64,000 nucleotides of DNA from GCA-003244245 sp050699435 (GTDB lineage Bacteria > Actinomycetota > Actinomycetes > Mycobacteriales > Pseudonocardiaceae), in NCBI GenBank assembly GCA_050699435.1, contig JBOHGM010000010.1, positions 9,065 through 73,064 on the forward strand. The letters are read 5' to 3'. Shown here piece after piece: positions 25,120 through 32,985 of this stretch. Position 1 is the stretch's first letter, and each line of letters starts with the position of its first letter. The notes under the pieces were generated by a model. The model searched no databases, was not told where the DNA came from, and saw only the letters and a program-made list of their open reading frames with translations. Position numbers and translations under genes: made by a program.

Positions 25120-25382
25120 CCGGGACTACCCACATCGCCGCGTTCATCGGCCACCAAACCTCGACGCCGGGATGCGGCCCGGTGACACTGCGCCGCTGTG
25201 TGGCTACCCTGTCAGTGCGCTGACCGACGCGGTCCGCCAGCGGCGGCTGCCGCACAACCCGGCGCGGTATGCGACCATTCCGCGACCACCCCGAGCGAGA
25301 GCGGGTCTGCTGGACCCTGGCCCATGCCTGCGCGTTTCTGGGGTACTGCCACCAGATCGACGAGCCGTTGGCTGACTGTTCG
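25120..25382 (+). pseudogene. Tyrosine recombinase (integrase) remnant, frameshifted
   Basis: Three frames in sequence read like the SAM-like core-binding domain and the first part of the catalytic domain of a phage/AICE-type tyrosine integrase. HIAAFIGHQTSTPGCGPVTL then RRCVATLS is in one frame (to about 25215), ALTDAVRQRRLPHNPARY follows in another (about 25220-25275), and ERVCWTLAHACAFLGYCHQI plus DEPLAD in a third (about 25300-25375), with LFE back in the second. At least three small indels separate them, and all catalytic Arg/His/Tyr segments are missing. It begins about 25 bases after thyX and marks island 1 as a decayed integrative element. Confidence 0.6.
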
Positions 25383-25416
25383 AGCACCCCGACGATCAAG
25401 ACGAGGAAGCCACATC

Positions 25417-25690
25417 GCCTGATGCCAGTGACGAGGAACGCAGCTGGGCGATCGAAGCCGGCGAGCATGACTGAGACGGCGATCATGAGTGAGGCAGAGA
25501 GCGGCTGGTTGCGGCGGGATGGGGACGCCGCGGTCGATGATGCCGGGTCGGTGATGGGGGCCTGGCGGGTGGATGCGCGGCGTACTCAGGTTGACGTTGC
25601 CGGGGTGTTGGGCACGACCCAGCAGCATCTCAGTCAGATGGAGACGGGGCAGCGCCCGGTGTCGCTGGAACTGCGCCGCAAGGCGGTCAC
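25417..25690. repeat. Direct duplication, copy 1
   Basis: This 274-base segment (end of a lost upstream frame, start of the large XRE-type gene and its helix-turn-helix) recurs at 27939-28210. From 25501 to 25690 I count 7 differences in 190 bases and no gaps against 28021-28210. Confidence 0.9.
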
Positions 25691-26927
25691 TGAGCTGGGG
25701 ATTGCGGCTGAGGATCTGGGCTTGTCCTCCGGGTGTGCCCGGCAGCTGGTGTCCCGTGACGATGCCAGCCCACAGATCGCGGCTAGCCGGTTGCGCTGGC
25801 GCAACGAGCGGCGCTGGCTCAACCGGCACCGGTCCGAGCTGGCGAAGCTGGTGGTGCAGCTCTACCCCGTCGAGGGCCGGCTGCCGCGGACAGCTCAGCT
25901 CGCGCATCCCGAGTGGTTGGTAGCCGAGCCTGTGGAGCTGGGCTCGCTGGCGTTGCGGCTCGACGAGGGGCCGCAGACCGTCGAGGTGGATGGGTCGGAG
26001 CCGGAATCCGAGTCGACCCGGCCGCTGCGCACCGCTGGGTTGCGTTTCGAGCGCTATACCTCGGCGATGAAGCACTTGAGCCCGCCTGCGTTGTTCGAGT
26101 CCCGCCCGAGTTACCGGCTGCTCGCTGCCTCGCTGGCTTCCCGTCGGCTGGAGTTCGGGCTGGGCGCCTATTTCGACAAGATCGACGTGTGTGAGGCGCT
26201 TGCCCACGAAGTAGCCGCAGTGTGCCTGGCTGACGGGTCGCCGAACTCGCCGGAACCACTGCGTGGGCGGCTGCCGTTCCGGGAGCTGATCGGTGACCCG
26301 TTCGACCCGCAGCGCCGGGCGATCATCCCGGCGATTGCCACGCTGACCATCCGGCTGCGCCGCTACCCGGCTGAGCCCTCGTTCCTGCTGCACTGGCGCG
26401 ATCCGGCGAAGGTGGCTACCGCAGGCGGCACCTACGGCGCGATACCCACCGGCGAGTTCCAGCCCTCCAGTATCGCGTTGTGGGACCGGTGCAATGACTT
26501 CGACCTGTGGCGCAACGTCGTGCGGGAGTACTCCGAGGAACTGCTCGGGGAGCCGGAGCATGACGGCAGCCGCAGCCGGCCGATCGACTACCAGCAGTGG
26601 CCGCTGTACCAGCGGCTCCAGGCGGCCCGGGCCGACGGCTCGCTCAGCGCCTTCGTGCTGGGACTCGGTGTGGACGCGCTCACCCTGTCCACCAATGTCC
26701 TGACCGTCGTGGTCGTCGACGACGACGTGTTCACTGAGGTGTTCGGCAAGGCGGTGCGGTGTAACGAGGAGGGCGAGATCGTCGCTGTCGGCGGGGGAAC
26801 TCCCACCGAGGGCGTCCCGTTCACCGAGGCTGCGGTACGGCACATGCTGGACTCCGAGCCGATGGCCGAAACGGGCGCTGCCTGCCTCGCGTTGGCGTGG
26901 CAGCATCGCGACGCCCTGGGCCTGTAG
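25467..26927 (+). CDS. Large XRE-type regulator, intact family copy
   Basis: The 486-residue product has a Cro/C1 helix-turn-helix near the start (RTQVDVAGVLGTTQQHLSQM then ETGQRPVSLELRRKAV, about 34-72). A long unrecognised part follows, ending in a conserved block NDFDLWRNVVREYSEELLG (about 345) with EHDG, then NEEGEIVAVGGGTPTEGVPF and a helical tail. REYSEELLG vaguely resembles a Nudix box but lacks the rest. A decayed paralogue is at 42125-43395 and a truncated copy at 28005. ATG at 25467 overlaps the end of a lost upstream frame (SDEERSWAIEAGEHD, TGA at 25472); ATG at 25485 is an alternative. It probably senses a ligand and controls the small genes that follow; this is inference. Confidence 0.75.
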   Translation: MTETAIMSEAESGWLRRDGDAAVDDAGSVMGAWRVDARRTQVDVAGVLGTTQQHLSQMETGQRPVSLELRRKAVTELGIAAEDLGLSSGCARQLVSRDDASPQIAASRLRWRNERRWLNRHRSELAKLVVQLYPVEGRLPRTAQLAHPEWLVAEPVELGSLALRLDEGPQTVEVDGSEPESESTRPLRTAGLRFERYTSAMKHLSPPALFESRPSYRLLAASLASRRLEFGLGAYFDKIDVCEALAHEVAAVCLADGSPNSPEPLRGRLPFRELIGDPFDPQRRAIIPAIATLTIRLRRYPAEPSFLLHWRDPAKVATAGGTYGAIPTGEFQPSSIALWDRCNDFDLWRNVVREYSEELLGEPEHDGSRSRPIDYQQWPLYQRLQAARADGSLSAFVLGLGVDALTLSTNVLTVVVVDDDVFTEVFGKAVRCNEEGEIVAVGGGTPTEGVPFTEAAVRHMLDSEPMAETGAACLALAWQHRDALGL

Positions 26928-27016
26928 CGCGCAGCGGCCCCGCCCTGTCGCCGGTCGGTGGCAATGCAGCACACGAGCGCTCCCGAACATGGCGGGCGGC
27001 AAATGCCACTGAGCTG

Positions 27017-27033
27017 CACAACTCGGAGTTGTG
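27017..27033. promoter_or_regulatory. Perfect 17-bp palindrome, candidate operator
   Basis: CACAACTC, a central G, and GAGTTGTG form a perfect 8+1+8 palindrome, 90 bases after the XRE-type gene and about 85 bases before a small-gene run. The surrounding 100 bases recur in degenerate form at 28262-28362. This size and symmetry suit an operator for the adjacent regulator. Confidence 0.55.
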
Positions 27034-27118
27034 AAACGCGCCGTTGTTGGCTCGGCACCCAGGGTGCTGGCGATGCTCAGAAGTGTCAGAGCGAGCCAGC
27101 GGTAGAAGGGGGCTGGCG

Positions 27119-27265
27119 ATGCGCGCGTGCGCTGCGGCTGCCGCGCTCGTCACCGCCGTGCAGACGGCCTCACCTGCCGGGTGCGCTCCCGTGGCGAAGG
27201 CGTGCGATCTGTCGTTCCAGGGCATCTACATCGAGGCCGGAGAGGTCTGGGACGTGGTGACTTAA
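27119..27265 (+). CDS. Small hypothetical protein, 48 residues
   Basis: An ATG with GAAGGGGG about 8 bases upstream opens a 48-codon frame, MRACAAAAALVTAVQTASPA then GCAPVAKACDLSFQGIYIEA and GEVWDVVT. I do not recognise it. The first 20 residues are hydrophobic and Ala-rich with cysteines, so it may be membrane-associated or a truncated remnant. The next frame begins two bases after its stop. Weak evidence beyond ribosome-binding site and position. Confidence 0.4.
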   Translation: MRACAAAAALVTAVQTASPAGCAPVAKACDLSFQGIYIEAGEVWDVVT

Positions 27266-27266
27266 G

Positions 27267-27425
27267 GTGCACTCAACATGCGTGGAAGGCTCGTTCCGGG
27301 CGAGAGCCCACATCGAGGGCAGGGGCCCGGTCACGGCGGAGCACCCCGACGGCATCCCGTTCGACTTCGAGGACACCGGGTGGCCGGAGTACATCACCGC
27401 CGAGGAGTGCGCAGGAGGTGAATGA
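27267..27425 (+). CDS. Small hypothetical protein coupled to DUF4314-like gene
   Basis: GTG at 27267 opens a 52-residue frame, VHSTCVEGSFRARAHIEGRG then PVTAEHPDGIPFDFEDTGWP and EYITAEECAGGE. The frame is closed by a stop just upstream (27258), so no earlier start exists. The product is acidic and unrecognised. Its stop overlaps the next ATG by four bases (ATGA) and its last codons form AGGAGGTG, the ribosome-binding site of the next gene, which is good evidence for real translational coupling. Confidence 0.5.
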   Translation: MHSTCVEGSFRARAHIEGRGPVTAEHPDGIPFDFEDTGWPEYITAEECAGGE

Positions 27426-27784
27426 CCGTGGACTGGCGCGCAGCGCGGCTCCGGTTACGGAGTATGGGTCACCGGGTGGACACAGCACTGCATAGCAGCG
27501 GAGCGCCGACGCGGGCGACCGCGCCGCCACTGCCAGCCGAGAATTACGTGGGCTGGCGCGTCCGGTGGCTCGGGACCTCGATGTGGTGCCGCACGCCCGG
27601 GGACGAGCCGGACATCGAGATATCCAGGGGGACCGAAGGAACTGTCACAGAGTACGTCCGGGAGGGCAGCCCCGGCAGCCATGGCTACTGGATCACCTTC
27701 GACAACGGGGCGGTCTTCGGCACCTACCTTCCTGCACCGTGGGCGCTCCAGCTCACTCCGGGCGACGACTCACCCCGTGCCTAG
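27422..27784 (+). CDS. DUF4314/SH3-barrel-like small protein
   Basis: The 120-residue product has a variable basic start and then a beta-rich part: YVGWRVRWLGTSMWC, RGTEGTVTEYV, GYWITFDNGAVFGTYLP and APWALQLTP. The pattern GxRVR ... GTEGTV ... ITFDNG resembles DUF4314 and other KOW/SH3-like barrels common in phage and mobile elements; the match is by eye. ATG at 27422 has a perfect AGGAGGTG site within the previous gene. It is the last gene of a three-gene run behind the palindrome at 27017, and may be under the XRE-type regulator. Confidence 0.6.
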   Translation: MTVDWRAARLRLRSMGHRVDTALHSSGAPTRATAPPLPAENYVGWRVRWLGTSMWCRTPGDEPDIEISRGTEGTVTEYVREGSPGSHGYWITFDNGAVFGTYLPAPWALQLTPGDDSPRA

Positions 27785-27938
27785 CGACCCGAAGCACCGG
27801 ATCATGCGGAACGGACTGCTGAACCGGTCGTGGAATCCCGCGCGACGTGGGTGCTTCGTGCTGTCGTCGTTACCGGCTACCGTTGCCTGCGTGACACAGC
27901 AGCACTAGGTCCACGAATGCCTGCTGTCGTGGGGCGAC

Positions 27939-28210
27939 GCCTGACGCCAGTGACGAGGAACGCGGTTGGGCGATCGAAGCTGGCGATTATGACTGAGGCC
28001 GATTATGACTGAGGCAGAGGGCGGCTGGTTGCGGCGGGATGGGGACGCCGCGGTCGATGATGCGGGGTCGGTGCTGGGGGTGTGGCGGGTGGATGCGCGG
28101 CGTACTCAGGTTGACGTTGCTGGGGTGTTGGGCACGACTCAGCAGCATCTCAGTCAGATGGAGACGGGGCAGCGCCCGGTGTCGCTGGAACTTCGCCGCA
28201 AGGCGGTCAC
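27939..28210. repeat. Direct duplication, copy 2
   Basis: Second copy of the 25417-25690 segment, 2.52 kb downstream in the same direction. It again starts in the lost upstream frame (SDEERGWAIEAGDYD before TGA). It also contains a near-perfect tandem repeat, GATTATGACTGAGGC twice, around the start codon at about 27986-28017. Confidence 0.88.
28005..28210 (+). pseudogene. Truncated copy of the large XRE-type regulator
   Basis: ATG at 28005 opens MTEAEGGWLRRDGDAAVDD and the same helix-turn-helix as the intact gene (GVLGTTQQHLSQMETGQRP), but homology stops after LELRRKAVT. The frame runs on to 28481 in unrelated sequence (PGLPEQLRDRL and onward). All of the ligand-binding or effector part is gone. 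A 66-residue DNA-binding fragment could still be made and compete for the operator, or the gene is simply dead. The deletion joins this point to a degenerate copy of the 27001-27105 segment. Confidence 0.75.
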
Positions 28211-28261
28211 GCCGGGCTTACCGGAACAGCTGCGCGACCGGCTTGGACGTGGACCCCGGCA

Positions 28262-28362
28262 ATGCCATCGAGCCGCACAACTCGAGGTTGTAAAACGCTC
28301 CGTTGTTAGCTCTGGTTATGGGCTTAGGCGATGCTCATGGTGTCAGAGCGAGCCCGGTGCGG
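28262..28362. repeat. Degenerate copy of the palindrome segment
   Basis: This 100-base stretch aligns with 27002-27105: GCACAACTCGAGGTTGTAAA, CCGTTGTTAGCTC, GGCGATGCTCA and GTGTCAGAGCGAGCC all match with scattered changes. The palindrome is reduced to ACAAC / GTTGT arms. Together with 27939-28210 it shows that the whole XRE-plus-operator unit was duplicated and then lost its middle. Confidence 0.75.
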
Positions 28363-28584
28363 AGGACGGATGTCAGCCATGGGAACGAGAGAGCCGCATC
28401 CAGGAACGCCAAACCCGGTGTCCGGTTGCGGGTGAGTGCCATGCTCCGCAGCGGGCCAAGTGTGCATCAGACCCGCCATAAGCTGATCAGGGAGGCGGTG
28501 CGCCGCGGTTCCTGATGCAGATCGTGGGAGACCCGGATCGGGTCCGGTCGGTGGCCTGCCAGGCCGCCGCCGCCGCTCTATGCG

Positions 28585-29223
28585 ATGCTGCTGGCGCACC
28601 CGATCGACTGGCGGGGCCGGTGCCGGTCATGCCGCCGATCCGGGGCGGTGCTCGGGCTGCGCCGCCGCCCCTGCCGGGTCTACATAGATGCGGGCTTCTA
28701 TCTGCTCGCCTCCGGGGAGTTGTTGCGCACCCACCTGGTCTGCGAGTTGGGCCTGACCGGTCTGCTGCACCGCGAGCCGGAGGGTTCGCCTGAGCACGGT
28801 AGCCCGACCTGTGCGGCACCGGCCGCAGGGCAGGGTGACATTGACGTGCTGCCCAGGATCACCACCGACCCGGACGAGCGGTCCCGCTCGACTTCTCAGG
28901 CTCCGGTCGTCCCGTCCCCGCTGCCTCCCCACAGCTCCCCGAGGACGGGACGACCGGAACCGGATCACGGCGGGCCAGGGGAGCGACCCGACCGCCCCCG
29001 GCCCCGCCGTGGCCCACCCAGTGATTCCCCACCGGACGGACTCCGACTCATGATCGCCGGAGCTGTATGTGCTTCGTCGCGCACGTCACCGGCCAACCCA
29101 GCACCCCCACCACCCGCAGCACTGACGCCGCCACCGCCCGCGTCCAGCCCGGCCCACTGCAGTGACGGGCCTGTTGAGGCCCGCAGCAGCGCACCAGTAG
29201 CGTGCAGGTATGGATCTCGATGA
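28585..29223 (+). CDS. Small Cys-rich (zinc-ribbon-like) protein with Pro-rich tail
   Basis: The start, MLLAHPIDWRGRCRSCRRSG then AVLGLRRRPCRVYIDAGFYL and LASGELLRTHLVCELG, looks like a small actinobacterial family with a conserved DWRGRCRSCRRPG block, a Cys-x-x-Cys plus a third Cys that could bind zinc. Function is unknown. From about residue 75 the frame is Pro/Arg-rich and poorly coding, and it runs 14 bases into the next gene, so the true end may be earlier and lost to a frameshift. No ribosome-binding site is visible before ATG 28585. It is the last gene of island 1. Confidence 0.5.
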   Translation: MLLAHPIDWRGRCRSCRRSGAVLGLRRRPCRVYIDAGFYLLASGELLRTHLVCELGLTGLLHREPEGSPEHGSPTCAAPAAGQGDIDVLPRITTDPDERSRSTSQAPVVPSPLPPHSSPRTGRPEPDHGGPGERPDRPRPRRGPPSDSPPDGLRLMIAGAVCASSRTSPANPAPPPPAALTPPPPASSPAHCSDGPVEARSSAPVACRYGSR

Positions 29224-29620
29224 GGCGCGTGGGGTCATCGCCGAGCAGCACCATGCGGTGCTGGCCACGGTGCGCTCCGATGGCGCGCCTCAGATGTCAC
29301 CGGTGCTCGCTGCGCTCGACGACCAGGGCCGGGTGGTGGTGAGCACTCGGCAGGCCGCGTTCAAGGTGCGTAATCTGCGCCGGGATCCGCGGGTCTGGCT
29401 GTGCGTGCTGCCGGACGGGTTCTTCGGCCGCTGGATCCAGGTCGGCGGCAGCGCTCGGATCGTGGAGTTGCCCGAGGCGATGGAGGGGCTGGTGGACTAC
29501 TACCGGACGATCTCCGGCGAGCACGAGAACTGGGACGACTACCGGGCGTCGTTGGAGCGCGAGCAGCGGGTGCTGCTCCAGATCGAGCTCACCTCGGCCG
29601 GACCCGACCGAGCGGGATGA
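29210..29620 (+). CDS. PPOX class F420-dependent oxidoreductase
   Basis: The 136-residue product is a single split-barrel flavin/F420-binding domain: MDLDEARGVIAEQHHAVLAT, VRSDGAPQMSPVLAALDDQG, VVSTRQAAFKVRNLRRDPRV and GRWIQVGGSARIVELPEAM are family blocks. Such proteins bind coenzyme F420 or biliverdin; the substrate is unknown. ATG at 29210. Its stop overlaps the start of the next gene by four bases (ATGA at 29617-29620). It resumes the conserved region after island 1. Confidence 0.87.
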   Translation: MDLDEARGVIAEQHHAVLATVRSDGAPQMSPVLAALDDQGRVVVSTRQAAFKVRNLRRDPRVWLCVLPDGFFGRWIQVGGSARIVELPEAMEGLVDYYRTISGEHENWDDYRASLEREQRVLLQIELTSAGPDRAG

Positions 29621-30273
29621 GGCGCGTGGACCAGGCTGTGGACCAAGCCAACGTGGCCGCCAGCGAGCGGCGTGCATTGAGCGATCTGATGGACCAGGTG
29701 GGCCCGGATGCCCCCACCCTGTGCGCGGGCTGGACGACCCGCGATCTCGCGGCGCATCTGGTGGTCCGGGATGGCCGGCCAGACGCGGCGGTGGGCATCC
29801 TGCTGCCGCCGCTGGCTGGTTACACCGCCCGGGTGCAGCGCGAGACTGCCCAGCGGCCCTGGCCGGAGTTGGTCGAGCAGGTCCGCAGCGGCCCGCCGTT
29901 GTGGTCCCCGATGCGCCTCTCCCGGCTGGGTGACAAGATCAACGCCGTCGAGTTCTTCGTCCACCACGAGGACGTGCGACGTGCCCGGCCCGGGTGGGAG
30001 CCGCGACCGGCCAACCCGCACCGCGCCACCGAGCTGTGGAGCACGCTGTCCCGGTTGGGACGGCTGTGCTACCGGAAGTCGCCGGTCGGTGTCGTGCTGC
30101 GCCGTCCGGATGGGTCGGAGCACATCGCGCGGCGGGGGGCCCGCACCGTCACGGTCGTCGGCGTGCCGGAGGAGTTGGTGCTGCACGCCTACGGCCGCGC
30201 CGAGGCGGTCGTCGACGTCGAGGGCGACCAGCGCGACGTTGCCAGCCTCGAAGCGAGCCCGCGGGGCTTCTAG
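29617..30273 (+). CDS. TIGR03085-type DinB/maleylpyruvate-isomerase-like protein
   Basis: The 218-residue product fits the TIGR03085 metal-binding family: ERRALSDLMDQVGPDAPTLC, AGWTTRDLAAHLVVRDGRPD and INAVEFFVHHEDVRRARPGW. The two His regions (AAHL and FFVHHED) are those that bind a divalent metal in the DinB-like helical bundle. The reaction is unknown; mycothiol-dependent chemistry is common in related groups. ATG at 29617 overlaps the PPOX stop, so the two are coupled. dapA follows after 89 bases. Confidence 0.82.
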   Translation: MRRVDQAVDQANVAASERRALSDLMDQVGPDAPTLCAGWTTRDLAAHLVVRDGRPDAAVGILLPPLAGYTARVQRETAQRPWPELVEQVRSGPPLWSPMRLSRLGDKINAVEFFVHHEDVRRARPGWEPRPANPHRATELWSTLSRLGRLCYRKSPVGVVLRRPDGSEHIARRGARTVTVVGVPEELVLHAYGRAEAVVDVEGDQRDVASLEASPRGF

Positions 30274-30362
30274 GGCCGATGATCTCCCGGCACGCAGCGC
30301 CCGCTCGCCGCCCCGAAGAGGGCTGTGGCTCGGTCGGCCTGCCAGAGCGGTAGCGTCCCCCC

Positions 30363-31268
30363 ATGAGTATCGCCCCGACCGCTGCCCCGGGCCGGCCTTT
30401 CGGCCGGGTGCTCACCGCCATGGTCACCCCGTTCACCGCCGACGGACAGCTTGATCTTGACGCCGCACAGAAGCTCGCCCACCAGTTGGTGGAGCGGGGC
30501 TGCGACGGGCTGGTCGTCAACGGCACCACCGGCGAGTCGCCGACCACCACCGATGCCGAGAAGGCGGACCTGGTACGCGCGGTGGTGGCTGCGGTGGGGG
30601 ATCGGGCGGCAGTGGTGGCCGGCGCCGGTACCTACGACACCGCGCACAGCGTGCAGCTGGCCCGCCAAGCTGCCCGGGCAGGCGCGCACGGCCTGCTGGT
30701 GGTGACCCCGTACTACTCGCGGCCGCCGCAGACCGGGCTCATCGCGCACTTCACCGCCGTCGCCGATGCCACCGACCTGCCGGTGATGCTCTACGACATC
30801 CCGCCGCGTTCGATCGTGCCCATCGCCCTGGAGACCCTCTACCAGCTTGCCGAGCACCCCCGGATCGTCGCCGTCAAGGACGCCAAGGGAGACCTCGGCG
30901 GTGGTGCAGAGGTCATCGCGACCACCGACCTGGCCTACTACTGCGGGGACGATGTGCTCAACCTGCCGTGGCTGTCGGTGGGTGCGGCGGGGTTCGTCAG
31001 CGTGATCGGCAACGTCGTGCCGGACCGGCTCCGCGCCATGATCACCGCGTTCGAGGCGGGCGAGGTGCGCGTCGCCAGGGAGGTGCACGCCTCCACTCTC
31101 GCGCTGATCCGGACCTTCTTCATGGCCGGCGGGGTGGCCTTCGGCAAGGCGGCGCTGCGACTGACCGGACTCGAGGTCGGTGATCCGCGGTTGCCGCAGG
31201 TCGCCGCCGACCCCGATCAGGTCACCGCGATCGCTGCGGCGCTGGTCGAGGCCGGGGTACTGGCGTGA
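30363..31268 (+). CDS. dapA: 4-hydroxy-tetrahydrodipicolinate synthase
   Basis: DapA condenses pyruvate and aspartate semialdehyde, the first committed step to diaminopimelate and lysine. The 301-residue TIM-barrel product has GRVLTAMVTPFTADGQLD, the GLVVNGTTGESPTTTDAEK block (about 44-62), YYSRPPQTGLIAHF and the Schiff-base lysine in RIVAVKDAKGDLGG (about 168-181). ATG at 30363. The stop overlaps the start of the RNase J gene by four bases, a conserved pairing in actinobacteria. Confidence 0.96.
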   Translation: MSIAPTAAPGRPFGRVLTAMVTPFTADGQLDLDAAQKLAHQLVERGCDGLVVNGTTGESPTTTDAEKADLVRAVVAAVGDRAAVVAGAGTYDTAHSVQLARQAARAGAHGLLVVTPYYSRPPQTGLIAHFTAVADATDLPVMLYDIPPRSIVPIALETLYQLAEHPRIVAVKDAKGDLGGGAEVIATTDLAYYCGDDVLNLPWLSVGAAGFVSVIGNVVPDRLRAMITAFEAGEVRVAREVHASTLALIRTFFMAGGVAFGKAALRLTGLEVGDPRLPQVAADPDQVTAIAAALVEAGVLA

Positions 31269-32974
31269 CCCACGGCGCGTACCTGCCCATCCCCGGGGTC
31301 CCCAACACGGCGCCTCCGCCGCTGCCCGACAGCGGGCTGCGGACGGTCGCGCTCGGCGGCATCGGGGAGATCGGCCGCAATATGACCGTCTTCGAGCACG
31401 CCGGACGGTTGCTGGTGGTGGACTGCGGGGTGCTGTTCCCCGAGGATGACGCACCGGGGGTCGACCTGATCCTGCCCGATTTCCGGGCGATCGAGAATCG
31501 GCTGGACGACATCGAGGCGTTGGTGCTCACCCACGGGCACGAGGACCATATCGGGGCGGTGCCGTTCCTGCTCCGGTTGCGGCCCGACCTGCCCGTGGTG
31601 GGCTCGGAGTTCACCCTCGCCCTGGTCCGGGAGAAGTGTCGCGAGCACCGGCAGAAGCCGAAGCTGGTGCAGGTCAAGGAGGGCTTCCGGCACCGGTGCG
31701 GGCCGTTCGACCTGGAGTTCTTCGCGGTGAACCACTCCATCCCGGACGCGCTCGCGGTGGGCATTCGCACCCCGGCCGGTCTGGTGCTGCACACCGGCGA
31801 CGTGAAGCTCGACCAGCTGCCGCTGGACGGCAGGCTGACCGACCTCGCGGGATTCTCCCGGCTCGGCGACGAGGGTGTGGACCTGCTGCTGATCGACTCC
31901 ACCAACGCTGAGGTGCCGGGCTTCGTGACCGCGGAGCGGGACATCGGTCCGGTGCTGGACGGGGTGATCGGACGAACCACGCAGCGGGTCATCGTGGCCT
32001 GCTTCGCCAGCCACGTGCACCGCGTGCAGCAGGTGCTGGACGTCGCGGCCGCGCACGGACGCAAGGTGGCGCTGGTCGGCCGGTCGATGGTGCGCAACAT
32101 GGGCGTGGCCGCCGATCTCGGGCTGCTCCGGGTGCCACCGGGCTTACTGGTGGACCTCGACGAGGCGCTCGGCATGCCCGAGGACCGGGTGCTGTTCGTC
32201 TCCACCGGCTCACAGGGCGAGCCGCTCTCGGCGCTGTCCCGGATGGCCCACGGCGAGCATCGGCAGATCAAGATCCGGGCCGGGGACACCGTGATCCTGG
32301 CCAGTTCGCTCATCCCCGGCAACGAGACCGCGGTGTTCCGGGTGGTCAACGAGCTGACCCGGCTGGGCGCCACCGTGGTGCACCAGGGCACTGCGAAGGT
32401 GCACGTATCCGGGCATGCCCCCGCTGGAGAGCTGCTGTTCCTCTACAACGCGATCCGTCCTTCCAATGTGCTGCCGGTGCATGGCGAGTGGCGGCACCTG
32501 CGGGCGAATGCGGCCCTCGCAGCCCGCACCGGCGTGCCCGAGGACCGGGTGGTGATCGCCGAGGACGGCGTGGTCGTGGACCTGGTGGACGGCCGGGCCC
32601 AGATCGTCGGGCGGGTCGAGGTCGGGCAGGTCTATGTCGACGGGCTGTCGGTCGGTGATGTGGGGGAGTCGACGCTGTCGGACCGGCTCATCCTCGGCGA
32701 GGGCGGGTTCATCGCGATCACTGTGGCGGTGACGGCGGCCAACGGGCGGGCGGTAGCCCCACCGACGATCTCCGGCCGGGGCTTCTCCGACGACCCCAAA
32801 GCGCTCGACGGAGTCGTGCCCCTGGTGGAGATGGAGCTGGCCCGTACTGAGGCCGAGGGTATCACCGACACCCACCGGATCGCCCAGGCGGTGCGTCGGG
32901 TGGTGGGCCGCTGGGTCTCCGACACCTACCGGCGACGGCCGATGATCGTGCCCACGGTGCTGCCCGTCGACTGA
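31265..32974 (+). CDS. rnj: Ribonuclease J
   Basis: RNase J is a Zn-dependent endo- and 5'-exoribonuclease of the metallo-beta-lactamase/beta-CASP family that matures and degrades mRNA. The 569-residue product has LGGIGEIGRNMTVFEHAG, the metal motif VLTHGHEDHIGAVPFLL (HxHxDH, about 85-101), VNHSIPDALAVGI, HTGDVKLDQLP, the beta-CASP region and VHVSGHAPAGELLFLYNAI and LPVHGEWRHLRANA. GTG at 31265 overlaps the dapA stop. With PNPase upstream, the window holds two main RNA-decay enzymes. Confidence 0.95.
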   Translation: MTHGAYLPIPGVPNTAPPPLPDSGLRTVALGGIGEIGRNMTVFEHAGRLLVVDCGVLFPEDDAPGVDLILPDFRAIENRLDDIEALVLTHGHEDHIGAVPFLLRLRPDLPVVGSEFTLALVREKCREHRQKPKLVQVKEGFRHRCGPFDLEFFAVNHSIPDALAVGIRTPAGLVLHTGDVKLDQLPLDGRLTDLAGFSRLGDEGVDLLLIDSTNAEVPGFVTAERDIGPVLDGVIGRTTQRVIVACFASHVHRVQQVLDVAAAHGRKVALVGRSMVRNMGVAADLGLLRVPPGLLVDLDEALGMPEDRVLFVSTGSQGEPLSALSRMAHGEHRQIKIRAGDTVILASSLIPGNETAVFRVVNELTRLGATVVHQGTAKVHVSGHAPAGELLFLYNAIRPSNVLPVHGEWRHLRANAALAARTGVPEDRVVIAEDGVVVDLVDGRAQIVGRVEVGQVYVDGLSVGDVGESTLSDRLILGEGGFIAITVAVTAANGRAVAPPTISGRGFSDDPKALDGVVPLVEMELARTEAEGITDTHRIAQAVRRVVGRWVSDTYRRRPMIVPTVLPVD

Positions 32975-32985
32975 GGCGCGCTCGT

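Noticed and set aside
25172..25375. A separate 67-codon gene after thyX
   Set aside because: Its sequence is the middle piece of the frameshifted integrase remnant.
25467..26927. Calling the large XRE-type protein a Nudix enzyme
   Set aside because: REYSEELLG resembles part of a Nudix box but the conserved upstream Gly and Glu are not visible.
28515..28793. A 92-codon frame starting MQIVGDPDRV
   Set aside because: The overlapping frame with DWRGRCRSCRR is the better coding frame; both cannot be the main product.
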